Source of the DNA: Cytophagales bacterium
GTDB lineage: Bacteria; Bacteroidota; Bacteroidia; Cytophagales; Microscillaceae
Length of the DNA: 64,000 nt
Assembly: GCA_013298075.1 (NCBI GenBank)
Contig: JAAFJG010000011.1
Span: 39,509 to 103,508 of the forward strand
Direction of reading: 5' to 3'
Shown: positions 35,301 to 42,630 of the stretch, piece after piece
Numbering within the stretch: the stretch's first letter is position 1
Layout of the letters: the number at the start of each line of letters is the position of its first letter
Notes under the pieces: generated by a model
Told to the model about the DNA's origin: nothing
What the model saw: only the letters and a program-made list of their open reading frames with translations
The model's database searches: none
Program-made: the position numbers and the translations under genes

Positions 35301-36825
35301 CTTGATTACCCGGTTTTACTTGAAAACCATTCATTACTTTTGAACCATTATCTTGCGCACCTGCTACATAATAAGCAGAATTGAATAAATTTTTTGTTCC
35401 TGTTGCATAAAACTGAGTTACATTATAGTTTTTATTTCGAGCATTGATAGTATGGGGAGCAGCCACACCACTATTTCCTGCATTCGTAGAATAAAAAACT
35501 CCTCCATCATTCCCAAAAATCATTTCGTTAGTACTACCTGGTCTAAATGACATAGTATGCTGATCTGCATGCACGTAAGGCAAACAAGGCACAGAATACC
35601 AAAAAGAAATAGGTATCCAATTTGTCCCCCCGTTAGTACTACGGTGCAAATCTATCCCGCCCGCAAATACCAAATTAGCATCAGTAGGATGAACTTTTAG
35701 AATTAAATCATACCAACATTGCGCTCTTGTAAAATGAGTTGTATTAGTTACACAAGTATTTGGAGTAGTAATATATTTTGGAATAGTAATATTAGTCCAA
35801 GAAGTTCCTCCATTTATTGTTTTTTTAAACCATAAAACATCATTATCTCCCACAGCATTAGTCTTATGACAAACTGCATACACTATACTTGGATTAGAGG
35901 GGGCGGTAGCTAATTCTATTCTACCTGCATTAGCACCTCCTCCCAAATTCAATACCCAATTCAGTCCATTATCTGTAGATTTATAAATATTGCCTTGTGA
36001 AAAAACGCCTGTTGTTCCATATACCTCACCATTGGCTGCAATTTCTAAATCAGCACCTCTTTCTCCTGTTAATGTATTTGTCCAAATAGTTCCTCCATCA
36101 GTAGAACGATAAAAACCATTATTTCTATCTGAAACGATAATTATTCCCCCGCTTGTAATCACAATTTTTTGAGTTCTTAAGAAAATTCCTGTGGTAGAAG
36201 CTAATTGATTCCAAGTAGTTCCTCCATCGCTTGTTTTCCAAATTCCTACACCTCTTACCGCACCACCATTGAACCAACCTTCTCCAGTTCCGACATACAT
36301 TTCTTGTGTATTGGCAGGGTTATAAGCAATACAAGTAACCGCTAAATTTGCCCAAAAATCATTTACTTTATTCCAAGTAGAATTAGCGTCTGTGATATCA
36401 TTGTTGTACCAAAGTCCGCCTGCTACTCCGCCTGCCCATACTTTTTTATTAGTATTATCATTGGGGTCAAACATCAAAGCACGCGTTCTTCCACCTACAT
36501 TATTAGGTCCTCTTTCCACCCAATTTATGTTTGCAATAGCTGCTTTTTCTTTGCTTTTTCGGGCAGTATATTCCATTGCCCTTTGTCTGGCATCATAATC
36601 AGGTTCACCTGTAATCGGGTTTTTAGTACGATGATTATCTTGTGCCAATGCTAAATCGGGTCTATCTTTTTTAGGGACGCGATTTAGTTTTCTGTCTGTG
36701 ATAGCTTGCACATCAATCGCATTTAATTTTTTATCTTGCAAAGGCATTTGTGTACAAGCAAAAAATAAACTTATAAAAATAACACTTATTAGAGATACTT
36801 TTAAAAATGTAATATTTATTTTCAT
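32365..36825 (-). CDS. Large surface lipoprotein: BNR/sortilin-like propeller, PKD, GEVED, T9SS sorting domain
   Basis: A 1486-residue exported protein. The N-terminal signal ends in a lipobox-like LFFAC, predicting lipidation at Cys24. Residues about 95-790 contain repeated Asp-box/BNR motifs (STDGGTIWTN, STDNGLNWVL, TTDGGANWTN) of a sortilin-type beta-propeller. A PKD domain follows (about 795-885, GSLKTANSWAWDIDNNGTTD), then a GEVED domain (about 890-1015, NVYIDYNNNGDFTDAGENI), a region of short beta-helix-like repeats, a module starting LLSFTAQRQNETQVKLTWVT, and a type A T9SS sorting domain at the end (IIIYPNPTNGQVSLKL ... GVYVIDF). It probably functions at the cell surface in binding or hydrolysing a polymer. 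Confidence 0.9.
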   Translation of the reverse strand: MKINITFLKVSLISVIFISLFFACTQMPLQDKKLNAIDVQAITDRKLNRVPKKDRPDLALAQDNHRTKNPITGEPDYDARQRAMEYTARKSKEKAAIANINWVERGPNNVGGRTRALMFDPNDNTNKKVWAGGVAGGLWYNNDITDANSTWNKVNDFWANLAVTCIAYNPANTQEMYVGTGEGWFNGGAVRGVGIWKTSDGGTTWNQLASTTGIFLRTQKIVITSGGIIIVSDRNNGFYRSTDGGTIWTNTLTGERGADLEIAANGEVYGTTGVFSQGNIYKSTDNGLNWVLNLGGGANAGRIELATAPSNPSIVYAVCHKTNAVGDNDVLWFKKTINGGTSWTNITIPKYITTPNTCVTNTTHFTRAQCWYDLILKVHPTDANLVFAGGIDLHRSTNGGTNWIPISFWYSVPCLPYVHADQHTMSFRPGSTNEMIFGNDGGVFYSTNAGNSGVAAPHTINARNKNYNVTQFYATGTKNLFNSAYYVAGAQDNGSKVMNGFQVKPGNQVTGGDGAFCFIDQNNPDIQITSYVNNNYYRSLDGGSSFPSILSDNNTGDFINTATYDSNTNILYTNKCTSAGAAPFNLYRVSGIDLVTPTPETIDFTTALSNKVTALKVSPYTVNQLFMGTSDGNIYTITDANIGITKTATKITAAVLAVGTVSSIDIGANDDQVLVTISNYGVNSVFETTDGGANWTNKDTGSLPDMPIRWGLYNPDNRNQVVLATEAGIYTTDNFSAAPVWGTSNNGLANVRCDMLQYRAIDKTITVATHGRGIYTSDIFVTAPFADFEAGPSAGCAGSLTVNFTDGSLKTANSWAWDIDNNGTTDYTTQNPTHTYTTAGLYSVKLTVANGGNTTTKNSLVNVLSGAPTAGCIPLNNSNAGNGVGISNVTLNTINNTTLLDDGTAQDYTCTQSTVLLPNTLYTIKISVTNALSMGSNVYIDYNNNGDFTDAGENIATFVASNIGLRTTTFTTPNLPTFNTPLRMRVTSRSSNMPTSCDMGTYGQYEDYTIIISPSFTWAGTTSSDWNVSTNWSSNTIPTSYNDVVIPTGVPNYPILDANNAICKNFTVDPDANFTMADNSILTVRGNFNSNGNFLYTGTTAQLVQTKFASFNNLTINNSNGVKLQTNASISGTLTIQSGKLDLNNFNVDLGTTGVIVENRTNNFYVTDNTSGLNETNKGGYLRFTNRATNGTLTQIAGSGIHLANAGTITIDRHHFKGAGMSPGGSVKKIYYITGTPTNATMRIEYAVGERSSIQSNSNVKLFKYNGTIWQSQGGTWTAGTPHYVELTNINAFSPWTAGNTSDPLPITLLSFTAQRQNETQVKLTWVTTTEINNQGFDIERSVDAINFEKIGFVDGLGNSNVGKTYTFTNQNQEAYYYRLKQKDFNGAFGYSEIKFVEGNGSDEIIIYPNPTNGQVSLKLSRKINPNTTGKVRILDISGKEINHFGGKMNQAENFLKLNILNLQNGVYVIDFSTNVGRWQQKLVKE

Positions 36826-36878
36826 AACTGAAAACTGAAAAATGTAAAATTGTAATTAAATTATTAAGAAAAACACCA

Positions 36879-36908
36879 CAAAAGTAACAAAAAAATTTAC
36901 AATAACAA
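36879..36908 (-). promoter_or_regulatory. Promoter of the BNR lipoprotein gene
   Basis: On the minus strand TTG (36906-36908), a 19-base spacer and TACTTTTG (36879-36886). The start codon lies 53 bases downstream. Confidence 0.65.
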
Positions 36909-37188
36909 AAAAATAAATGAAAAAACTTACATATACAAGATTTTATTCTATTTTATTTGGTAAATAATACTTTTTTAAATATATTATTTTGGTATTTGAA
37001 TAATTTTTTTATCTCTAAATCAACCAATTAAAAATAATTCTTTCTCTTATTTTTAAAATAAGTGCTTTTTATTTATCTTTGCAAAAAATATTGTATCTAT
37101 TTTTTTAGAGTTGTCAATGTTGAAAAATTGACAAACTCCGAAAAAAATGTCGTAAAAAGACATAAAGCCTATCGAATTTAAAAAAATT
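36909..37188. other. Non-coding stretch with a leader hairpin
   Basis: It has TATCTTTG at 37074-37081 on the plus strand, then GAGTTGTCAAT (37108-37118) facing an ATTGACAAACTC segment and a small ATGTC/GACAT stem. These precede the methylase remnant and may be its old promoter and leader. Nothing else is seen. Confidence 0.4.
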
Positions 37189-37410
37189 ATGAACATATTT
37201 TCATCAGCAGAAATTAGCAAATCAAAAAGCCTAATTTATAAACATAACTTATTGCCTATCAATCACTTAAAACTTATTTTTAGAGAAATAAGAGATTATT
37301 TTGCAAGCAATGTAACGGGCATCACAAGAGATGAAAAAATTGCTCAAAATATTATGAGATTACTTTTTTGTAAAATTTTTACTGTAATTTTTTGGCTGGT
37401 AAATAAATAA
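37189..37410 (+). pseudogene. N-terminal remnant of an N6-adenine DNA methylase (HsdM-like)
   Basis: A 73-residue frame whose middle, LKLIFREIRDYFASNVTGIT followed by RDEKIAQNIMRLLFCKI, matches the start of type I/BREX-like N6-adenine methylases (IRDYxAxxVTGxTRDExxAxxIxxLLFCKI). The similarity ends abruptly, and the frame then reads FTVIFWLVNK and stops. The catalytic NPPY region is missing, so it is a truncated relic of a restriction-modification or related defence gene. Confidence 0.6.
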
Positions 37411-37534
37411 TAGAAGGTTTACTTGTAATTTTGTGCAAATAAATCCACTTTATTTTTAAAAAATTGTGATTATTTTAGCACAAAATAATTTTCCATACTT
37501 TTAATTACAGTAACAGTTTTTTATATAAAAATCT

Positions 37535-38074
37535 TTATTTTTCGATATGTATCATACAAAAAACAGCATAATTAATAATATCTTGATAACCACTTTCGAT
37601 TCCTTCTGATACCAAAGTTTGTCCTTGATTGTCTTCGATTTGTTTAATTCTCAATAATTTCATCAAAATTAAATCGGTCATCGAACTCACACGCATATCG
37701 CGCCAAGCCTCATCATAATCGTGATTTTTGTTGGCTAATAATTCCCAATTTTTATTGGCTCTTTTCGTATATAATTCATCTACATATTCCGCAGAAAGAT
37801 TAAAAGATTCTTCATTCGCTAAATCTATTTGAATTAAAGCCATAATACAATAATTGATAATGCCAATAAATTCGGTTTCGATGCCATCATCTATTTTTTG
37901 CACGCCTTTTTCTTGTATCGATCTAATTCTTTTTGCCTTGATATAAATTTGGTCAGTCAAAGAACTTAATCTTAATATTCTCCACGAAGTTCCATAATCT
38001 TGATTTTTTTTTCGGAACAGATTTTGACAATTTTGTATAACAAATTGATATTGTGTTGCGGTATTTTCTTGCAT
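37535..38074 (-). CDS. DUF1599 protein with two homologous halves
   Basis: A 179-residue protein made of a duplicated unit: KKNQDYGTSWRILRLSSLTD and NKNHDYDEAWRDMRVSSMTD, each followed by a Lys/Arg/Ile-rich helix (KRIRSIQE, LRIKQIED), a Gly-Ile-Glu segment and IINY. This is DUF1599, related to nucleotide-modification-associated domains found in phage and Bacteroidota. The biochemical role is not known; the Asp/Glu pattern recalls all-alpha NTP pyrophosphatases (MazG-like). It is monocistronic with a -7 element at 38126-38133. Confidence 0.85.
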   Translation of the reverse strand: MQENTATQYQFVIQNCQNLFRKKNQDYGTSWRILRLSSLTDQIYIKAKRIRSIQEKGVQKIDDGIETEFIGIINYCIMALIQIDLANEESFNLSAEYVDELYTKRANKNWELLANKNHDYDEAWRDMRVSSMTDLILMKLLRIKQIEDNQGQTLVSEGIESGYQDIINYAVFCMIHIEK

Positions 38075-38125
38075 TTTTTTGTTGATAAATAAATATTAAT
38101 ATGGCTGAGGTTTTTAATTTGAGTA

Positions 38126-38133
38126 CAAAATTA
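38126..38133 (-). promoter_or_regulatory. -7 element (TAATTTTG) of the DUF1599 gene
   Basis: Minus-strand TAATTTTG fits TAnnTTTG, 52 bases before the start codon. Confidence 0.5.
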
Positions 38134-38178
38134 CTTATTTTTATTTAATTTTTGCTAAAATAATTTTAAAAAAATATT

Positions 38179-39072
38179 TTACTCTCTCTTTGCTTTTGGG
38201 TGTGCTTGATTAAACACTTCTTTTAATTTCGAGAGCGTATTATGCGTATAAACTTGCGTAGATGCCAAACTGCTATGCCCCAATAAATCTTTGACTGCAT
38301 TCAAATCTGCTCCCTTATCCAATAAATGTGTAGCAAAAGAATGTCTTAAAACGTGAGGGCTTTTTTTGTCTTGTGTAGTAATCAAAGACAGCATTTTTTT
38401 GACAGTCGAATATATCAAAGTTGGATAGGCTTCTATGCCCTTTTCTGTGATGATAACTTTTGGGTGCAATTCTGCAAAAGTAAGCATTATTTTTTCTTTG
38501 TATTCGTTCAATAAATGAATTAAATTGGCGTGTAATGGAATAAAACGCTCTTTTTTTCTCTTCCCCAAAACTTTTGCTTGTTGTTGATACATATCAATAT
38601 CAGTCCATTTCAAATGCAATAATTCAGACAAACGCATACCCGTTGCATACAAAATCTCAACAATCACTTTACTTCTCAAACCTTCAAAACTATCTCCAAA
38701 TTCTATTTTTTCTAACAAATGAATTAATTTATTTTCTTCTACAAACGTAGGATTATTTTTAGGAGTTTTTAAAGGGCGAAGTTTTAGTGTCGGATTTTTT
38801 TCTAAATTTTCTCTTTTTCTTAAAAATTTATACAAAGATTTGAGTGTAGCAATTTTTCGATTAATAGAAGTGGGGGAATATTTTTTTTCGGATAAAGTCA
38901 ATATCCAACTTCTCAACATAATTCCTTCTGCTTCTTTGAGGTCTTTAATATCGTAAGTTGTACCTAAATAATCGTTTAATTGTGTTAAATCTTCTTCGTA
39001 TGCGAGTGTGGTGTGTGGGCTACAATTTTTTTCGTATTTTAAATAATTCAAAAAACTATCAATACTATTCAT
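38179..39072 (-). CDS. xerC: XerC/XerD-type tyrosine recombinase
   Basis: A 297-residue recombinase. The N-terminal SAM-like DNA-binding domain (FLNYLKYEKNCSPHTTLAYE) is followed by the catalytic domain with Arg in ATGMRLSELL, His-x-x-Arg in HVLRHSFATHLL, His in LLGHSSLASTQ and the nucleophile Tyr in VYTH. The length is that of chromosomal Xer proteins that resolve dimers at dif. No dif-like site or integron array is seen beside it, so the housekeeping role is inferred. In Bacteroidota the xerC and xerD types are hard to separate by eye. Confidence 0.88.
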   Translation of the reverse strand: MNSIDSFLNYLKYEKNCSPHTTLAYEEDLTQLNDYLGTTYDIKDLKEAEGIMLRSWILTLSEKKYSPTSINRKIATLKSLYKFLRKRENLEKNPTLKLRPLKTPKNNPTFVEENKLIHLLEKIEFGDSFEGLRSKVIVEILYATGMRLSELLHLKWTDIDMYQQQAKVLGKRKKERFIPLHANLIHLLNEYKEKIMLTFAELHPKVIITEKGIEAYPTLIYSTVKKMLSLITTQDKKSPHVLRHSFATHLLDKGADLNAVKDLLGHSSLASTQVYTHNTLSKLKEVFNQAHPKAKRE

Positions 39073-39300
39073 AAAAATTTTGATTATATTTTCACAAAAA
39101 TAAATAAAATTATTATTATTTTTGATGATTGGTTGATAAATTATTTATTTTTGGTTTGATACTATTTATTTTTTCCCATTTTGAAACAAAATATAACCTA
39201 TTTTTATTATTTTTCTCATTTTGGGAAATTTATTTTCTTTTTGGGAATAATCAAAAAAAATAAAAATATATAATTGATTGATTATCAATACTTTATATTA
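39073..39300. other. Non-coding stretch upstream of a putative small RNA
   Basis: Besides the xerC -7 element at 39095-39102, it holds TTTTCCCATTTTGAAAC (39171-39187) and TTTTCTCATTTTGGGAAAT (39211-39229), and the palindrome ATTGATTATCAAT at 39277-39289. No gene is seen. See findings. Confidence 0.45.
39095..39102 (-). promoter_or_regulatory. -7 element (TATTTTTG) of xerC
   Basis: Minus-strand TATTTTTG, 22 bases before the xerC start. Confidence 0.45.
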
Positions 39301-39317
39301 TTGGCAAAGAATTGGCA
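39301..39317 (+). promoter_or_regulatory. Sigma-54-like promoter (candidate)
   Basis: TTGGCAAAGAATTGGCA has GG and GC with the 10-base interval required for a -24/-12 promoter, with four of five flanking positions also conserved. It would start transcription near 39327, upstream of an orphan terminator. A sigma-54 activator gene is present at 45880. Confidence 0.4.
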
Positions 39318-39326
39318 CGTAAACAT

Positions 39327-39405
39327 AATCAGAAGAAAACTTAATGCATAGCTGGTTGAAGAATTTAGAAAAACCTTTGTCTGATAGACGAAGGTTTTTT
39401 ATTTT
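39327..39405 (+). ncRNA. Candidate small RNA of about 75-80 nt
   Basis: The evidence is indirect. A strong intrinsic terminator (39370-39405) is present on the plus strand with no plus-strand gene ahead of it, since xerC is divergent, and a sigma-54-like promoter lies in the right place. The 5' half is unstructured and A-rich, as in base-pairing regulators. No known RNA family is recognised. Confidence 0.4.
39370..39405 (+). terminator. Orphan intrinsic terminator
   Basis: AAAACCTT-t-GTCT pairs with AGAC-g-AAGGTTTT around a 3-base loop, followed by six T, A and four T. It points in the plus direction and converges on the end of yebC. Confidence 0.8.
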
Positions 39406-39418
39406 ACAACAATTACAA

Positions 39419-40159
39419 TTACATATCCATTTGCGATTCGGTTGCATTGATATTATGATACACTTTTTGTACGTCTTCATCGTCTTCTAATTTATCAATC
39501 AATTTCATCACTTGTGCAAATTGTTCGTCATTCAAATCGACCAAAGTCAATGGCAATCGTCTCAAACCACCTTCTTCTACTTCCAATTTTAAATCATCTA
39601 ATTTTTTTTGAATTTTCCCAAAATCTTCCATAGATGACGAAATAGTTACAAAATCATCTTCAATCTCGATATTTTCTGCTCCTGCATCTATCATTTCTAA
39701 TTCAAAATCATCGGCAGAAATTTGTGCTGGTTTTTTGATAGTGAAAATACTTTTTCTTTCGAATAAAAAATCAACAGAACCACTAACCGCCAAACTACCG
39801 CCATATTTTGTAAAATAACTTCTTACATTGGCGACTGTTCTATTGATATTATCGGTAGTACATTCGACAAATATTGCTACGCCATGTGATCCGTATCCTT
39901 CATAAGTAGTTTCGCTGTAGTTTTCGCCATCTGCTCCTTGTGCTTTTTTGATTGCCCTTTCGATGTTATCTTTGGGCATATTTGCACCTCTTGCATTTTG
40001 TACTGCCAATCTTAATCTTGCGTTTACGGTAATATCAGGGAGTCCTAATTTGGCTGCTACCGTAATTTCTTTGGCTAATTTTGTAAATAAATTGCCACGT
40101 TTTGCATCTAAAGCACCTTTTTTTCGTTTGATGGTTGACCATTTACTATGTCCAGACAT
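39419..40159 (-). CDS. yebC: YebC/PmpR/TACO1-family protein
   Basis: A 246-residue three-domain protein starting MSGHSKWSTIKRKKGALDAK, the family signature. YEGYGSHGVAIFVECTTDNI and NRTVANVRSYFTKYGGSLA are further invariant segments. The family was long listed as a transcriptional regulator, and more recent work links it to relief of ribosome stalling. The length is typical. It is followed by no gene on the same strand before xerC. Confidence 0.94.
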   Translation of the reverse strand: MSGHSKWSTIKRKKGALDAKRGNLFTKLAKEITVAAKLGLPDITVNARLRLAVQNARGANMPKDNIERAIKKAQGADGENYSETTYEGYGSHGVAIFVECTTDNINRTVANVRSYFTKYGGSLAVSGSVDFLFERKSIFTIKKPAQISADDFELEMIDAGAENIEIEDDFVTISSSMEDFGKIQKKLDDLKLEVEEGGLRRLPLTLVDLNDEQFAQVMKLIDKLEDDEDVQKVYHNINATESQMDM

Positions 40160-40264
40160 GTTTCTTTATTTTTATTTTTTATATTATTTTTTTTATTTTT
40201 GAGATAATAAAATATAAAGTAGTAAATTTATTCTTTTATAAAAAAACGAATTTAAGAGTTTTTA

Positions 40265-40391
40265 TGTTCCCTCACCTTTGGGGAGGGTTAGGGTGGGGCT
40301 TTCTTTTCGAAAATTATGCCTTAATCCTCACGTTTCGAGGCTTTCTTTCCAAAAATTGCCCCACCCCAACCCTCCCCAGCGGTGAGGGAGT
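40265..40391. repeat. G/C-rich inverted repeat (R3)
   Basis: The left arm at 40268-40299 (CCCTCACCTTTGGGGAGGG, then TTAGGGTGGGGC) is the near-complement of the right arm at 40358-40388. Between them a shorter unit, GGCTTTCTTT.C.AAAATT.TGCC, occurs twice in direct order. Its G+C content stands out strongly from the surroundings. Related sequence occurs at 49196-49218 and 49741-49876. Confidence 0.75.
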
Positions 40392-40446
40392 TTTTTTAAA
40401 TTCATATTTAATAATTATCTATAAAAAACCTACTACTTTAAAAAAA

Positions 40447-40815
40447 TTATTCACTTGTAGGTGGAATATGCAAATTTTCAAAAAGTTTGTCCATTTTGTC
40501 TGCGTATTCTGCACTATCATCAAGGAAAAATTGCAGTTCAGGAATTATCCTTACTGACTTACCGATTCTATTTGATAAAGCTTGTCGTATCAATTTATTG
40601 TTATCTTCAATATCTTCCAACAAAGTTGTAGGAGATTTTGCTAATAAAAAACTCAAATACACTTTTGCAATACTCAAATCAGGCGTAACTCTTACGGCTG
40701 TAATTGTAATAAAAGCATTATCAAATGAATGTTGAAAATTGCGCTGAAAAACGACACTCAGTTCCTCTTTCACAAGTCGCGCAAATTTCTGTTGCCTTTT
40801 AGTTTCTGTACTCAT
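40447..40815 (-). CDS. rbfA: Ribosome-binding factor A
   Basis: A 122-residue KH-type protein binding the 30S subunit during 16S rRNA 5'-end maturation. STETKRQQKFARLVKEELSV and ITAVRVTPDLSIAKVYLSFL are the conserved parts; RIIPELQFFLDDSAEYADKM is the C-terminal signature. The start at the ATG at 40815 (MSTETKRQ) is chosen because the upstream alternative lies in the -7 element at 40828-40835. Confidence 0.94.
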   Translation of the reverse strand: MSTETKRQQKFARLVKEELSVVFQRNFQHSFDNAFITITAVRVTPDLSIAKVYLSFLLAKSPTTLLEDIEDNNKLIRQALSNRIGKSVRIIPELQFFLDDSAEYADKMDKLFENLHIPPTSE

Positions 40816-40827
40816 AATTTTAAACTG

Positions 40828-40835
40828 CAAAGGTA
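40828..40835 (-). promoter_or_regulatory. -7 element (TACCTTTG) of rbfA
   Basis: Minus-strand TACCTTTG, 13 bases before the ATG at 40815. The short distance implies an almost leaderless mRNA. Confidence 0.55.
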
Positions 40836-40842
40836 AGTTTTT

Positions 40843-40944
40843 TTAATGATTTTTACTAAATTTTGGAAAAAAATCTTTTAAAACGGCTACTATTTTTTCT
40901 AATTGAAATAATTGGTGATGATAAAAATATTGTGTTTCGTTCAT
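40843..40944 (-). CDS. Possible 33-residue peptide upstream of rbfA
   Basis: The frame from the ATG at 40944 (MNETQYFYHHQLFQLEKIV...) ends at 40843, just before the rbfA promoter. The composition is protein-like (aromatic and amphipathic helix), but the length is small and no separate promoter was found. It could equally be a remnant of a longer gene or chance. Confidence 0.25.
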   Translation of the reverse strand: MNETQYFYHHQLFQLEKIVAVLKDFFPKFSKNH

Positions 40945-41241
40945 TTTTTATGCGATTCAATGTATTATTTTGCTTGAAAAAATAACTATTTTTTTTGAAA
41001 ATAAGATTGAAAAATGAACAAAATTATAAATAAAAAAATATCTTTTCTTTATAACACAAAATTATTCTTTAAAAAATACCCTACCAAAATGAAAAAAATA
41101 CTATATCAAAATGAAAAAAATAAAATCATAAGCAGATAAGAAAAAATAAATAAATCATTGATAATCAATATTTTATATCCATAAAATAAAATTGGAATTG
41201 ATTTTGGCATATTCATTTTATAATAATTTTATTACAACAAA
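40945..41241. other. Regulatory-looking stretch upstream of the potassium channel gene
   Basis: It contains two CAAAATGAAAAAAAT sites (41085-41099 and 41107-41121) and the palindrome ATTGATAATCAAT (41157-41169), which has a near-identical counterpart before the candidate small RNA. A weak -24/-12-like TTGG...TTGGCA occurs at 41192-41209 with spacing one base off. No TAnnTTTG box is evident. No gene is seen. Confidence 0.4.
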
Positions 41242-42597
41242 ATGAAAGACGAATATTCCACGCAAAAAAAAGGTTTACTAAGTAGATTAAACCTTTCCTC
41301 TGAACAAAATTTATTTGTAGGTTTTTTTATCTATACTTTTTTAGGTACATTGATTTTGTGCTTACCATTCTCTCAAAAAACAAATGTTAGTTTTTTAGAT
41401 AATTTATTTATGGCAACTTCCGCCATTTCTACCACAGGTTTAGTTACTGTTAGTTTGTACGATAGTTATACTTTATTTGGACAAATTATTATCACACTTT
41501 TGATACAAATTGGAGGTATTGGTTATATGACTTTTAGTTCTTTTGTGTTGCTTTCTACGGCTGAAAAAATTTCTGTTTTGCGTGTGCGTGTGTTGCGTAC
41601 AGAATTTACGATGCCGAATGGTTTTGATTTGTATCAATTTGTACGTTCTGTGATTATTTTTACGATAGTTATTGAGTTGATTGGAGCAATTTTATTTTAT
41701 ATAGCTTTTTTACAAGCAGGCGTGGCGTGGGATTTTGCGATATGGAGTGCTATTTTTCATAGTATTTCTACATTTTGCACAGCAGGTTTTGGTTTGTATA
41801 ATAATAGTTTTGAAAACTATCCAACTCATTATTTTTTAAATTGGATTATTATTATTTTAAGTTATTTGGGTGCGATGGGCTTTATTGTTTTGATTGATGT
41901 TTGGAATAAGATGACAGGAAAAACAAAAAATATTACGTTTACGAGCAAAATTATCATTTTAATTACTTTTGTTTTGAGTGTTTTTGGTACATTAGTCATC
42001 TTCTTTTTTGAACCATCTTTACAAAAATACTCAACTTTGGACGCTTTATTGATTGCATTATTCCAAGCTATGAGTGCAATGACCACCGTTGGTTTTAATA
42101 GTGTACCGATTGCAACATTAACTACAGGTATTTTATTAACACTTACATTTTTGATGTATGTGGGCGCATCGCCATCAGGAACAGGGGGTGGTTTAAAATC
42201 TACGACTTTTACGGCGGTTATTTCTGTGGTATATAGTCGATTTATTGGGAGTAGTAAAGTGCAATTTTTGGGCAAAGAAATTCCTGAAAATAGAGTAGAT
42301 GTAGCAGTTTCTGCGTTTATTTTTTATACTACTTTAGTATTTTTGGGAATGTATTTGCTTTCATTTACCGAAAAATTTCCACTTTCATTTATACTTTTTG
42401 AGGTTGCTTCCGCTTTAGGAACGGTGGGTTTGAGTGCAGGAATTACGGGTACTTTGACTTCTTTTGGAAAATGTGTATTGATTTTTTTGATGTTTATTGG
42501 GCGTTTGGGCGTACTTACTTTTGGTATTGCTTTGTTAGAACGCCGTAAAAATAGACAAAAAATGAATAATATAAATGCAGAAGATTTGGCTGTTTAA
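41242..42597 (+). CDS. TrkH/KtrB-type potassium channel subunit
   Basis: A 451-residue membrane protein of the Trk/Ktr/HKT superfamily with four M1-pore-M2 units. The selectivity-filter-like glycine segments are TSAISTTGLVTVS, STFCTAGFGLYNN, MSAMTTVGFNSVP and ALGTVGLSAG. The length and the start (LNLSSEQNLFVGFFIYTF) fit the KtrB type, which needs a soluble KtrA/TrkA regulator; none is adjacent. It is followed by an outer-membrane porin, a histidine kinase and a sigma-54 activator, suggesting a potassium-responsive locus. Confidence 0.92.
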   Translation: MKDEYSTQKKGLLSRLNLSSEQNLFVGFFIYTFLGTLILCLPFSQKTNVSFLDNLFMATSAISTTGLVTVSLYDSYTLFGQIIITLLIQIGGIGYMTFSSFVLLSTAEKISVLRVRVLRTEFTMPNGFDLYQFVRSVIIFTIVIELIGAILFYIAFLQAGVAWDFAIWSAIFHSISTFCTAGFGLYNNSFENYPTHYFLNWIIIILSYLGAMGFIVLIDVWNKMTGKTKNITFTSKIIILITFVLSVFGTLVIFFFEPSLQKYSTLDALLIALFQAMSAMTTVGFNSVPIATLTTGILLTLTFLMYVGASPSGTGGGLKSTTFTAVISVVYSRFIGSSKVQFLGKEIPENRVDVAVSAFIFYTTLVFLGMYLLSFTEKFPLSFILFEVASALGTVGLSAGITGTLTSFGKCVLIFLMFIGRLGVLTFGIALLERRKNRQKMNNINAEDLAV

Positions 42598-42630
42598 TTT
42601 TTTTAAATTCTTATAAAATATTATCTTATT

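Noticed and set aside
39342..39443. Short plus-strand frame MHSWLKNLEKPLSDRRRFFI over the orphan terminator
   Set aside because: Most of it is the terminator stem and T-tract read as codons; a small RNA explains the region better.
41192..41209. Sigma-54 promoter directly before the channel gene
   Set aside because: The TTGG and TTGGCA parts are one base too far apart for a canonical -24/-12 promoter; kept only as a weak possibility.
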